A DNA stretch of 64,000 bases from positions 248,001 through 312,000 of the forward strand of contig NZ_JAIXUB010000024.1 of the NCBI RefSeq assembly GCF_027484205.1, written 5' to 3'. Below, piece by piece: positions 34,730-42,702 of this stretch; within the stretch, counting starts at the first letter, position 1; the number at the start of each line of letters is the position of its first letter. Below the pieces are notes generated by a model that was not told where the DNA came from, searched no databases, and worked only from the letters and a program-made list of their open reading frames with translations. A program made the position numbers and the translations under genes. Origin of the DNA: Flavobacterium sp. Lineage in GTDB: Bacteria > Bacteroidota > Bacteroidia > Flavobacteriales > Flavobacteriaceae.

Positions 34730-36148
34730 TTATTTATTTTCTATATACATTTCACTTCGCAATGGTTCAAGTTCCTTAGCGTCAGATAAATGCTTGAACT
34801 TTTTTAGATTGTTTTGATTGCTAATTCTATTGCCATTTGAAATTAAATTCAAAGTATAATTTATCATTGGTTCAGATTGATTTCCTATTATTCCCAGATT
34901 TCCATAATCTTCAAGAAATTCAAAGTTAGCCAATAAACCTGTTTGATAATCGCCAAATCCTGCTGCATTTATTGTTTTTAAAACTAAAGGTTGCATAGCA
35001 TATTTGTGATTGGGATTTAGATTTTCCTTTTTAAAATTAGGTGAATCATATAAAGTGACTGAACCTACATTTTTACCTGTAGTTTTATCACCAATTTGAA
35101 CTACTTCAATATAAGGTTTCAATCCGTTGATGACTAACTCACTTGCAGAAGCCGTACTTCTTGAGGTTAGAATATAAATTTTAGATAAATTGAGTTTGTT
35201 TATTGCGGTTCCATTTCCAATTGTATTTGTAAAATTATTTACAAATTGACTTGGATTATTGTTTGCCCAATAGTTTTCAAGTTTTTCATTCCATTGTTGT
35301 TTTGCAAAAAGTTGACCTGTAAATTGACCGGTAATCATGCTTGCTAATCGTGTTGCGGTTGCAATAGAACCACCAGAATTGTATCTTAAATCCAAAATTA
35401 AATCTGTAATATTTTGATTTTTCAAATTTGCAAACGCATCATTCAATTGCGATTCATAACTTGGATAAAATCCGTTGTACATTAAATATCCAATTTTTTT
35501 ATCACCTTGAGTGAAAGTAGATGTATTGTAAACAGGATTTTCCGACAAAGAAGTTTTCGTTAACGTAACCGATTCTCCATTAGGAGTAATATTTCCATTA
35601 TCAAAATCAGCGAGATTTAAAGTGTATGATGTTTGCGAAAGTAACGATTGATAATTACTTGCGGTTAATGCAGTTCCATTTACAGCATAAAAAATGTCAC
35701 CGCGTTGAATATTTTTAGTTGACGCATCAGAATTTGGAAGAATATAGCGAACCCAACCAAAAATATCCATTGTACTGCCACTTTTATATCTCAAACCATA
35801 ATCAACACCATTATTTAAAGTGTTTCCAGAAAGCACACCTTCTAAAACAGAATAATCACTATAGATTACTGAAAACCGATCAATAGAATTGTTTGTTCTT
35901 AAGCTATTAAAAAGTGAAGTCGGATTTGAATAGTTTTTTAAAAATGAATTCAATTGATTTTGATTTTCAAATCGATCATCGGCTAAATTGGTAACATCTT
36001 TTTGCCACAAATAATACAAATTCATTCCTTTCCATATGAAATCATTTATTCGCAAATCATCTGGAACTTCTAAATCATCTTGTTTTTCGCAACTTATTGT
36101 TGAGATAAATAAAGAGAAAAATAACGAAATTAAAATAAATTTTTTCAT
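34730..36148 (-). CDS. S41 family C-terminal-processing-like peptidase lipoprotein
   Basis: 472 aa. The lipoprotein signal ends at TISC. A PDZ-like region covers about 115-200 (DIFGWVRYILPNSDA..IQRGDIFYAVNG). The S41 catalytic core has LRYNSGGS (about 270), the Ser in TSRSTASASELVINGL and the Lys in GDKTTGKNVGS. It would degrade or process proteins in the periplasm or at the outer membrane. It is divergent from an ECF sigma operon. Confidence 0.92.
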   Translation of the reverse strand: MKKFILISLFFSLFISTISCEKQDDLEVPDDLRINDFIWKGMNLYYLWQKDVTNLADDRFENQNQLNSFLKNYSNPTSLFNSLRTNNSIDRFSVIYSDYSVLEGVLSGNTLNNGVDYGLRYKSGSTMDIFGWVRYILPNSDASTKNIQRGDIFYAVNGTALTASNYQSLLSQTSYTLNLADFDNGNITPNGESVTLTKTSLSENPVYNTSTFTQGDKKIGYLMYNGFYPSYESQLNDAFANLKNQNITDLILDLRYNSGGSIATATRLASMITGQFTGQLFAKQQWNEKLENYWANNNPSQFVNNFTNTIGNGTAINKLNLSKIYILTSRSTASASELVINGLKPYIEVVQIGDKTTGKNVGSVTLYDSPNFKKENLNPNHKYAMQPLVLKTINAAGFGDYQTGLLANFEFLEDYGNLGIIGNQSEPMINYTLNLISNGNRISNQNNLKKFKHLSDAKELEPLRSEMYIENK

Positions 36149-36205
36149 GTGAGATGTTGATTTTCCATAGCTTGACTCAAATGTATTAATTTTTTTTAAT
36201 TATAT

Positions 36206-36231
36206 TGTAACAAAAATAATTGTAGTTCGTC
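36206..36231 (+). promoter_or_regulatory. Candidate autoregulated ECF promoter
   Basis: TGTAAC at 36206-36211 and CGTC at 36228-36231 with a 16-nt spacer resemble the -35 AAC / -10 CGTC pattern common to ECF promoters, 25 nt before the sigma-factor ATG. Confidence 0.45.
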
Positions 36232-36256
36232 TTCATTATATAACCAAGCAAACCAA

Positions 36257-36766
36257 ATGAATCAAAACGAGTTTATAAAGATAGTTTCTCCATTTAAAGA
36301 TAAGCTCTTTAGATTGGCAAAACGATTACTCGTGAGTACAGAAGAAGCTGAAGATGCAACACAGGAAGTTCTTGTAAAATTGTGGACTAAAAACGAAACA
36401 CTTTCTGAATTAAAAAGTGTGGAAGCTATGGCGATGACAATGACAAAAAATTATTGTTTAGACCAATTAAAGTCAAAACGTGCAAGTAATATGACCATTG
36501 TTCATAATAATTACACGGACAATCAAGCAAGTTTGCAAAAAAAGTTAGAAGATAGTGACAGTTTGAATTGGGTTGAAAAAATAATTAACGATTTGCCCGA
36601 ACAACAAAAGTTGATTATTCAAATGAGAGATGTTGAGCAATATGAATTTGAAGAGATTGCTAAAATTTTAGACATGAGTGAAGCAACAATAAGAGTTGCA
36701 TTATCAAGAGCTAGAAAAACAATAAGAGAAATAATGACCAAAACACATAATTATGGCATTGGATAG
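36257..36766 (+). CDS. ECF RNA polymerase sigma factor
   Basis: 169 aa. Region 2 is at about 10-80 (LFRLAKRLLVSTEEAEDATQ, EVLVKLWTKN) and region 4 at about 110-165 (LPEQQKLIIQMRDVEQYEFEEIAKILDMSEATIRVALSRARK). It overlaps the next gene by 14 nt; that gene encodes a membrane protein placed like an anti-sigma factor. The operon continues with two DUF4252 proteins, a grouping common in Flavobacteriia. Confidence 0.94.
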   Translation: MNQNEFIKIVSPFKDKLFRLAKRLLVSTEEAEDATQEVLVKLWTKNETLSELKSVEAMAMTMTKNYCLDQLKSKRASNMTIVHNNYTDNQASLQKKLEDSDSLNWVEKIINDLPEQQKLIIQMRDVEQYEFEEIAKILDMSEATIRVALSRARKTIREIMTKTHNYGIG

Positions 36767-37217
36767 AATAGAAAATTTAATTGACAAATACTTTGAAGGA
36801 GAAACAAGTATTGCTGAAGAAAATGAATTGAAAGATTATTTTTCTTCTACAGATGTTGCGCAGCATTTGAAACAATACCAAACCATTTTTGGTTATTTCT
36901 CTCAAGCAAAAGAGCAGCAGTTTACACAAGTGATTCCATTAACTTCGAAGTTTCGAGATAAAAAACGAAATATCGTTATGTGGTTATCAATTGCAGCTTC
37001 AGTTGTTGTTTTACTTGGTGTTGGTACGATGATGTATTTTGATTCTAATGATTCTAATCAATTTGTGAGTTGCAATTCAGAAGATGATCCTGAAAAAGTG
37101 ATGCAAGAAACACAAAAAGCATTAGCATTAGTATCTGAAAAACTAAATACTGGCATAGAAAGTGTAAGTTATATTAACGAGTTTGATAACTCAAAAAATA
37201 GAATTTTTAAAAAATAA
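36753..37217 (+). CDS. Probable anti-sigma factor (single TM)
   Basis: 154 aa. The N-terminal cytoplasmic part (about 1-70) contains IDKYFEGETSIAEENELKDYF, a zinc-free anti-sigma-like helical pattern. One membrane helix lies at about 74-94 (IVMWLSIAASVVVLLGVGTMMY), and the rest is extracytoplasmic. It overlaps the sigma gene by 14 nt. The anti-sigma role is inferred from position and topology. Confidence 0.75.
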   Translation: MALDRIENLIDKYFEGETSIAEENELKDYFSSTDVAQHLKQYQTIFGYFSQAKEQQFTQVIPLTSKFRDKKRNIVMWLSIAASVVVLLGVGTMMYFDSNDSNQFVSCNSEDDPEKVMQETQKALALVSEKLNTGIESVSYINEFDNSKNRIFKK

Positions 37218-37242
37218 ATCAATCAAAAAACGAATAGAAATC

Positions 37243-37764
37243 ATGAGAAAATTAATTTTAATTGTCGCTTTAGTATTAGTATCTAATACTTTATTTTCAC
37301 AAACAGTCTTTGATAAATTTGATAATCAAGACGATATCACTACAGTAATTGTAAACAAAAAAATGTTTTCAATGCTAAGTAAAGTTGATGCAAAAGATAA
37401 AGAGTCGCAGCAGTATGTTAACCTGATTAAAAAGTTAGAAAACCTTAAAGTTTTTGTTACTGCAAATGCAAAAAAAGGTTTAGAAATGAAAGCTGTTGCT
37501 GATAAATATCAAAAATCAGCAGGTTTAGAAGAGTTAATGCGTATCAATGAAAAAGGTAAAAGTGTAAAGATTTATGTAAAATCTGGCGCTACTGAATCTC
37601 AAGTAAAAGAACTTTTAATGTTTATAGAAGGTTCAGGAAAAGAAGAAACCGTATTGATGTCGTTGACAGGAAATTTTGATATTGATGAATTATCAGCATT
37701 GACAGATAAAATGAATTTGCCAGGTGGCGATGAGTTGAAAAAAGCAGGAAAAGGTAAAAAATAG
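37243..37764 (+). CDS. DUF4252 exported protein
   Basis: 173 aa from ATG 37243; an in-frame TTG at 37183 would add 20 residues and spoil the signal peptide (MRKLILIVALVLVSNTLFSQ). The mature part is alpha/beta and charged, with DDITTVIVNKKMFSML and LMSLTGNFDIDELSALTDKMN, the DUF4252 pattern. It is a paralogue of the next gene. Function unknown; likely part of an envelope-stress response with the sigma factor. Confidence 0.85.
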   Translation: MRKLILIVALVLVSNTLFSQTVFDKFDNQDDITTVIVNKKMFSMLSKVDAKDKESQQYVNLIKKLENLKVFVTANAKKGLEMKAVADKYQKSAGLEELMRINEKGKSVKIYVKSGATESQVKELLMFIEGSGKEETVLMSLTGNFDIDELSALTDKMNLPGGDELKKAGKGKK

Positions 37765-37795
37765 GTTTCAATAGCAATTTCAAAAATCAATTAAA

Positions 37796-38329
37796 ATGAA
37801 ATCAATTTATATAGTATTAATTGCAGTTTGCTCGCTATTTGTAAGCTGCAATTCTGAACCAACTTTACAAAAGTTTTTTGTAGAAAATCAAGAGAAAAAA
37901 GATTTTATAGCTTTAGATATTTCTCCAACAATTTTAAATATTGACAAAGCAAGTTTGACTGGCGAACAGAAGAAAGCTTTAGAATCATTTGATAAAATGA
38001 ATGTAATTGCATTCAAAGCAAATGATAAAAACAAAGCGGAGTATGAGGTTGAAAAAGCTAAATTAAACACAATATTAAAAGACGAAAAGTACCAAGAATT
38101 AATAAAAGTTGGTTCAGGAAGTCAAGGTGCATCAGTAAGTTTTGTTGGAACAGAAGATAATATTGAAGAGTTTATTTTTTATGCAAATAAAAAAGAAAAC
38201 GGATTTGCAGTGGTTCGAGTTTTGGGTGATAAAATGAATCCAAATGATGTAATGAACATGATGTCGGTTTTGCAAAAAGCTAATGTAGATTTAGAGCAAT
38301 TAAAACCATTGCAAGATATAATGAAATAG
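37796..38329 (+). CDS. DUF4252 lipoprotein
   Basis: 177 aa with lipobox SLFVSC. The body (QKFFVENQEKKDFIALDISPTIL...) resembles the preceding DUF4252 protein, though diverged. It is the last gene of the ECF operon, 31 nt after its paralogue, and is followed by a bidirectional terminator. Confidence 0.82.
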   Translation: MKSIYIVLIAVCSLFVSCNSEPTLQKFFVENQEKKDFIALDISPTILNIDKASLTGEQKKALESFDKMNVIAFKANDKNKAEYEVEKAKLNTILKDEKYQELIKVGSGSQGASVSFVGTEDNIEEFIFYANKKENGFAVVRVLGDKMNPNDVMNMMSVLQKANVDLEQLKPLQDIMK

Positions 38330-38362
38330 TTATTTTATAATTATAGGGTTAGTTGTAAAACA

Positions 38363-38397
38363 AAAATTCCGATTCGTAATTGAATCGGAATTTTTTA
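38363..38397. terminator. Bidirectional terminator
   Basis: AAAAATTCCGATTC, loop GTAATT, GAATCGGAATTTTT, between the convergent DUF4252 and crtZ genes. Confidence 0.9.
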
Positions 38398-38838
38398 TTT
38401 TTTAAAATATTTTAACGGAACAAACAACATTCCAAAACATTCACCATCACCTTTACCAATATGTTTGTGATGCATTTTGTGTGCTCTTCTTACACCTTTT
38501 GCATAAATATTGTTGGCATTTCTAAACAATTTAAAACGTTGGTGAATAAAAATATCATGAACAACGAAATAAGCTAATCCGTAGGCGAAAATCCCTAATC
38601 CTATAGAAATTCCTATCTCTAAAATTCCTTTTTGCCATAATAAAAAACATCCGATACTTACCACAGCATAAAAAATAAAAAACGCATCATTTCTTTCAAA
38701 CCACGAATCGTGATCTTTTTTGTGATGGTCTGCATGAAGATTCCAAAGAAACCCGTGCATGATATACTTGTGAGTAAACCAAGCCATGAATTCCATTATA
38801 ACAAACGTTAGAACAAAAACTAATACGTGTAACCACAT
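38395..38838 (-). CDS. crtZ: Beta-carotene hydroxylase
   Basis: 147 aa integral-membrane di-iron hydroxylase of the fatty-acid hydroxylase superfamily. The histidine clusters HKYIMH, HADHHKKDH, HDIFIHQ and HKMHHKH are all present. It adds 3-hydroxyls to beta-carotene, giving cryptoxanthin and zeaxanthin. It starts 3 nt after crtB and is the last gene of the operon. Lycopene cyclase (crtY) is not in this window and must be elsewhere. Confidence 0.95.
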   Translation of the reverse strand: MWLHVLVFVLTFVIMEFMAWFTHKYIMHGFLWNLHADHHKKDHDSWFERNDAFFIFYAVVSIGCFLLWQKGILEIGISIGLGIFAYGLAYFVVHDIFIHQRFKLFRNANNIYAKGVRRAHKMHHKHIGKGDGECFGMLFVPLKYFKK

Positions 38839-38841
38839 AAT

Positions 38842-39681
38842 TTATATAATATTTAATTTATAAGAGAAATAACATTTAGCGAAAAGACCATATTTTTGAT
38901 AATCAGAAACTCTAATTCTAGTATTTTTAATTTCTGTTGATGGTGTTTTCTTTAATTTGGAAAGTAGTTTTTTGTAATATATATATGCTGTATAAACACC
39001 AAATTTTGCCTCTAATGGCAATCCAACAATTCCTTGGTAACCAGCTTCAAAATCGGCTTCTATTTCTCTAATGATTTCGTTTTTTGAAGTTTCGTCTAAT
39101 TTTGTTAAATCGGTATTTGGGAAGTAAGTACGACTTAAATCTTCAAAATCAGCTTTTAAATCTCTAAGGAAGTTTACTTTTTGAAATGCTGATCCTAATC
39201 GCATTGCCGAATGTTTTAGCTCTTCATATTTTTCTTCATTTCCGTTTACAAAAACTTTCAGGCACATCAAACCAACAACATCTGCCGAACCATAAATATA
39301 TTCGTTGTACTCTTCTTTAGTTTTGTATTCTAATTTTACCAAATCAAGTTTCATACTTTTCATGAAAGCATCAATCAATTCATTTGGAATTTGATATTTA
39401 TGAACTGTATGCTGATATGAATTCAATATTGGATTCAAACTAATTTTACTTTGTAAAGCAGCTTGTAAATCTTTTTCGAATAAATCAAATAACTCTTCTT
39501 TATTATAATCGTGAAAAGAATCAACAATTTCGTCAGCAAAACGGACAAATCCATAAATATTATAAATATCTTGTCGAATACTTGGAGCCAACATTTTTAC
39601 AGCAGAGGAGAACGAAGTGCTGTACGACTTAGTTACATTCTTGCTACATTCAAAAGATACGGTGTCAAAAAGTGATTTCAT
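38842..39681 (-). CDS. crtB: Phytoene synthase
   Basis: 279 aa squalene/phytoene synthase condensing two geranylgeranyl-PP to phytoene. The Asp-rich substrate motifs are ADEIVDSFHD at about 47-56 and NFLRDLKADFED at about 170-181. It lies 11 nt downstream of crtI and 3 nt upstream of crtZ, in one operon. Confidence 0.96.
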   Translation of the reverse strand: MKSLFDTVSFECSKNVTKSYSTSFSSAVKMLAPSIRQDIYNIYGFVRFADEIVDSFHDYNKEELFDLFEKDLQAALQSKISLNPILNSYQHTVHKYQIPNELIDAFMKSMKLDLVKLEYKTKEEYNEYIYGSADVVGLMCLKVFVNGNEEKYEELKHSAMRLGSAFQKVNFLRDLKADFEDLSRTYFPNTDLTKLDETSKNEIIREIEADFEAGYQGIVGLPLEAKFGVYTAYIYYKKLLSKLKKTPSTEIKNTRIRVSDYQKYGLFAKCYFSYKLNII

Positions 39682-39692
39682 CTATTTAAATT

Positions 39693-41153
39693 TTAGCGGT
39701 GTTTTTTTATTAAATCTGCAACAAGTTTCCCCGAAATTAATGCTGGTGGAACTCCTGGTCCAGGAACTGTTAATTGTCCTGTAAAGTATAAACTTTTAAC
39801 TTTTTTACTTTTCAGTTTTGGTCTTAAAAATGCTGTTTGTAATAATGTGTTTGCCATTCCATAGGCATTTCCTTTATATGAATTATAATCTTTTATAAAA
39901 TCATTTACACAGAAAGACTCCTTAAAGATAATATTATTTTTTAAACTTTGCGCAGTTAATTTTTCCAAACGCGTTATAATTTTTTCAAAATATTCTTCTC
40001 TAAGCTCATTAGTGTCATTCAAACCTGGTGCTAATGGAATCAAAAATATTGCAGCTTCTTTACCTTCAGGTGCCGAATTTGAATCAGTTTTAGAAGGAAA
40101 ACTTGCATAAAAAAGAGGTTCTTTTGGCCATTTCGGATTGTCATAAATATCTTGTGCATGAACATCAAAATCTACGTCAAAAAATAACGAATGGTGTTCA
40201 ACATTATCAATTTTTTTATCAAAGCCAACGTAGAATAGGAGTGACGAAGGTGCAAATGTTTTCTTTTCCCAATATTTTTCAGAATAGGCGCGGTGTTTTT
40301 CATCCAATAAAGTTTCTGAATGGTGATAATCTGCTCCAGATAAAATGATGTCTGCCAAAACTCTTTCGCCATTTACTACTAAAGCTGTAGCTTTTCCATC
40401 TGTAACTTCAATTTTTTCAATATTAGCATTCACATTGATAGTAACTCCAAGTTTTTTTGCTAATTGTTCCATGGCAAGAACTACTGAATACATTCCGTTT
40501 TTCGGATGCCAAGTTCCTAATCCAAAATCAGCAAAGTTCATAAAGTTATAGAATGATGGCGTATCAGAAGGTTTTGCACCTAAAAATAAAACAGGAAATT
40601 CTAATATTTGAACTAGCTTTTTGTTTTTAAATCGGCGTCTGATGTCTTTAGAAATATTACCGAAAAACTGGTTTACTTTTAAGGCAGTTTCAACTGTAAT
40701 TAATTCCAAAGGTGAAACTCCTGGACGATAGACTAAATCTTTAATGGCAATATCATAATTGCTTTGTGCTTCTTTCATGAAAGAGGCTAATTTTTCACCA
40801 CTACCTTTTTCGATAGATTCGAAAGTAGTTATGATTTCTGGAAGATTATCTGCAATGGTTACAAATTCATTTACTCCAAAATATACTTGATAAGCTGGAG
40901 ATAGTTTTATTAACTCGTAATAATCAGAAGGTTTTTTGCCAAAATCATTGAAGAACCTTTCAAAAACATCGGGCATCCAATACCATGTTGGACCTATGTC
41001 AAAAGTAAATCCGTCTTTTTTTAGTTGTCGAGCTCTACCACCGATAGTGCTGTTTTTTTCGAAGATAGTTACTTTATTGCCATCTTTAGCTAAGTAGCAT
41101 GCGGCAGCCAAAGCTGAAAATCCTGAACCTATTATTTTTATATTTTTTCTCAT
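39693..41153 (-). CDS. crtI: Phytoene desaturase
   Basis: 486 aa FAD-dependent desaturase converting phytoene to lycopene. The N-terminal dinucleotide fold is KIIGSGFSALAAACYLAKDG at about 5-24, followed by IFEKNSTIGGRARQ, and the C-terminal carotenoid-oxidoreductase signature is LYFTGQLTVPGPGVPPALISGK. The frame continues to a TTG at 41186, but ATG 41153 begins at the proper family N-terminus, and the upstream bases hold the promoter and operator. It is first in the crtI-crtB-crtZ operon. Confidence 0.95.
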   Translation of the reverse strand: MRKNIKIIGSGFSALAAACYLAKDGNKVTIFEKNSTIGGRARQLKKDGFTFDIGPTWYWMPDVFERFFNDFGKKPSDYYELIKLSPAYQVYFGVNEFVTIADNLPEIITTFESIEKGSGEKLASFMKEAQSNYDIAIKDLVYRPGVSPLELITVETALKVNQFFGNISKDIRRRFKNKKLVQILEFPVLFLGAKPSDTPSFYNFMNFADFGLGTWHPKNGMYSVVLAMEQLAKKLGVTINVNANIEKIEVTDGKATALVVNGERVLADIILSGADYHHSETLLDEKHRAYSEKYWEKKTFAPSSLLFYVGFDKKIDNVEHHSLFFDVDFDVHAQDIYDNPKWPKEPLFYASFPSKTDSNSAPEGKEAAIFLIPLAPGLNDTNELREEYFEKIITRLEKLTAQSLKNNIIFKESFCVNDFIKDYNSYKGNAYGMANTLLQTAFLRPKLKSKKVKSLYFTGQLTVPGPGVPPALISGKLVADLIKKHR

Positions 41154-41187
41154 ATTGTTTAACAAAAATAGTAAAAAGTTAAACAAT
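41154..41187 (-). promoter_or_regulatory. crt operon promoter inside a 10-bp inverted repeat (candidate CarH-type operator)
   Basis: Perfect arms ATTGTTTAAC (41154-41163) and GTTAAACAAT (41178-41187) flank 14 nt. The minus-strand -7 box TATTTTTG (41170-41163) lies between the arms and shares its last base with the inner arm. The element ends directly against the crtI ATG, so the transcript would be nearly leaderless. The regulator gene upstream has a matching arrangement at 42118-42150. Confidence 0.7.
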
Positions 41188-41207
41188 AAAAAAGTTTTAA
41201 GAAAATT

Positions 41208-42104
41208 TTATATGTTTTCAACTAATTCGTTGATTGATTTAAAGATTCTGGTCTTATTATTTAAGTTTTTTTGTTCTACATGATCAGTCATTCTTCCAAT
41301 CAACCACAATTCTGAAGTATCATCAAGAATTTCTTCTTTCAAATCTTTGATATAGTTATTAATTTCTGCCTTTTCGGGCTCAACAGTCATGTAGCAAATA
41401 TAAGTTATGTTATCGAAATATTTTTTTAAATCTTTCAAACTATCTAATGGAACACTTTCACCAAGGTAAATCGTTTTATAACCACTATGTAAAATTTCGT
41501 AGTTAAGATACATCAATCCCAATTCGTGAATTTCGTTCATCGGAAGATAAAGTACGAATAATCTGTCGTCTCTAGTGGGTTGTTGCGTCTGAACTTTTTC
41601 AGTATTTGTAAGTAATTTTAATTTTATCAAATAACTAATAAAGTGTTCATGAGCTGGAGTAATAGTGTCAGACTGCCATAGAAAACCAATTTCTTCCATT
41701 AATGGAATAAATACTTCATAGAAAATTTCTCTAAAAGATTTTTCTGAAAGAAGCGTATTGTATGTATTAAAAAATAGCGATTGATCAAAATTCATCATTG
41801 CCATTTTAAATGAGCTTATGGCATGACTTTTAGCACTTTTAGCAGAAACAATATCGCGTACTAATTCAGGAATTTTTTCTTGTGGCATTTTCGAAATTTT
41901 CGAAATTTTATAGCCATAATCATGCAATAATGTGATGTTCAAAAGCTTTTGTAATGCATTCAAATCATAAAAACGAATGTTTGTATCAGTACGCATTGGT
42001 TCTAAAACATTATATCGTTTTTCCCATATTCTAATGGTGTGCGCCTTTATTCCTGATAGGTTTTCTAAATCTTTTATACTGAAAGTATTTTTAACACTGT
42101 TCAT
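41208..42104 (-). CDS. MerR-family regulator with cobalamin-binding domain (CarH/LitR-like)
   Basis: 298 aa from ATG 42104 (a TTG at 42128 lies inside the promoter). The N-terminal MerR winged helix is at about 6-75 (AHTIRIWEKRYNVLEPMR). A helical bundle at about 85-165 has W143-x9-E153-H154, the CarH-type W-x9-EH signature around the adenosyl ligand. The C-terminal B12-binding Rossmann domain has E191-x-H193-x-x-G196. These are the residues that mark AdoCbl-dependent light-sensing repressors. The residue after W143 is Gln, where Thermus CarH has a His used in the light-state bis-His ligation. It lies 54 nt upstream of crtI. Confidence 0.88.
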   Translation of the reverse strand: MNSVKNTFSIKDLENLSGIKAHTIRIWEKRYNVLEPMRTDTNIRFYDLNALQKLLNITLLHDYGYKISKISKMPQEKIPELVRDIVSAKSAKSHAISSFKMAMMNFDQSLFFNTYNTLLSEKSFREIFYEVFIPLMEEIGFLWQSDTITPAHEHFISYLIKLKLLTNTEKVQTQQPTRDDRLFVLYLPMNEIHELGLMYLNYEILHSGYKTIYLGESVPLDSLKDLKKYFDNITYICYMTVEPEKAEINNYIKDLKEEILDDTSELWLIGRMTDHVEQKNLNNKTRIFKSINELVENI

Positions 42105-42117
42105 TGTTTTGATGTTT

Positions 42118-42150
42118 TTGTTGAACAAAAGTACTAAAAAAATTAAACAA
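42118..42150 (-). promoter_or_regulatory. Regulator promoter with matching inverted repeat (candidate autoregulatory operator)
   Basis: Arms TTGTTGAAC (42118-42126) and ATTAAACAA (42142-42150), each one base off the crt arms, with a 15-nt spacer. The minus-strand -7 box TACTTTTG (42133-42126) overlaps the inner arm by one base exactly as in the crt promoter. The ATG at 42104 follows after 13 nt. Confidence 0.6.
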
Positions 42151-42208
42151 AAGATAAATTTTTGGATTTTTTTGGAAAATAGTCAGATTTTATGTGATAG
42201 ATAGTACT

Positions 42209-42268
42209 TAAAAAAAAATTCCAAATCAAAACCTTAAAAGCATGCTTTCTGATTTTAATTTGGAATTT
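42209..42268 (-). terminator. Terminator of the tRNA operon
   Basis: Minus-strand AAATTCCAAAT (42268-42258) pairs with ATTTGGAATTT (42226-42216), with an inner AAAGCATGCTTT palindrome, followed by a T-run. It lies just downstream of tRNA-Leu. Confidence 0.75.
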
Positions 42269-42278
42269 AATTCATCCG

Positions 42279-42360
42279 TGACTTCGATGGGATTCGAACC
42301 CACACGCCTTTCAGCACTACCACCTCAAAGTAGCAAGTCTACCAATTTCTCCACGAAGCC
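42279..42360 (-). tRNA. tRNA-Leu (anticodon GAG)
   Basis: 82 nt. The acceptor stem GGCTTCG pairs with CGAAGTC (one G-T) with discriminator A. Class II variable arm; anticodon stem CTACT/GGTAG with loop TTGAGGT; T-loop GGTTCGAATCC. CCA is not encoded. Confidence 0.93.
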
Positions 42361-42400
42361 GTAAATAAAAAAAGCCAAGCAAAATGCTCGACTTTTTTTG

Positions 42401-42473
42401 TGACCTGGCTGGGGCTCGAACCCAGGACCCCATCATTAAAAGTGATGTGCTCTACCAACTGAGCTACCAAGTC
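42401..42473 (-). tRNA. tRNA-Lys (anticodon TTT), copy 2
   Basis: 73 nt. Acceptor GACTTGG/CCAGGTC, discriminator A, D-arm AGCTCAGTTGGTAGAGC, anticodon loop CTTTTAA, T-arm GGGTTCGAGCC. Identical to the copy at 42505-42577. CCA not encoded. Confidence 0.95.
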
Positions 42474-42504
42474 ATTGCTTGAAGAAATATTATTTTATAA
42501 ATTG

Positions 42505-42577
42505 TGACCTGGCTGGGGCTCGAACCCAGGACCCCATCATTAAAAGTGATGTGCTCTACCAACTGAGCTACCAAGTC
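42505..42577 (-). tRNA. tRNA-Lys (anticodon TTT), copy 1
   Basis: 73 nt, identical to the copy at 42401-42473, 31 nt upstream of it in the direction of transcription. The three tRNAs form one minus-strand cluster, Lys-Lys-Leu. Confidence 0.95.
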
Positions 42578-42702
42578 AATACATTTCCTCAATGCGGGTG
42601 CAAATATAAGACGTTATTATTTATTTTTCAAAGCAATTTTGTTTTAAATTTACCTTTTTTTAATAATATCTCTTAACGCCTTAATTTATAAGGTTTTATT
42701 TT

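Noticed and set aside
41154..41186. Upstream TTG start for crtI
   Set aside because: It would place the operator and promoter box inside the coding region; ATG 41153 begins directly at the conserved dinucleotide-binding fold.
42361..42400. AAAAAAAGCC..CTTTTTTT hairpin between tRNA-Leu and tRNA-Lys as a terminator
   Set aside because: It would cut the three-tRNA cluster after the second tRNA; the pairing is mostly A-T and weak, so it may be only a processing spacer.
42479..42676. Plus-strand open frame across the tRNA-Lys gene
   Set aside because: It reads antisense through the tRNA and has no family-like sequence; the tRNA explains the region.
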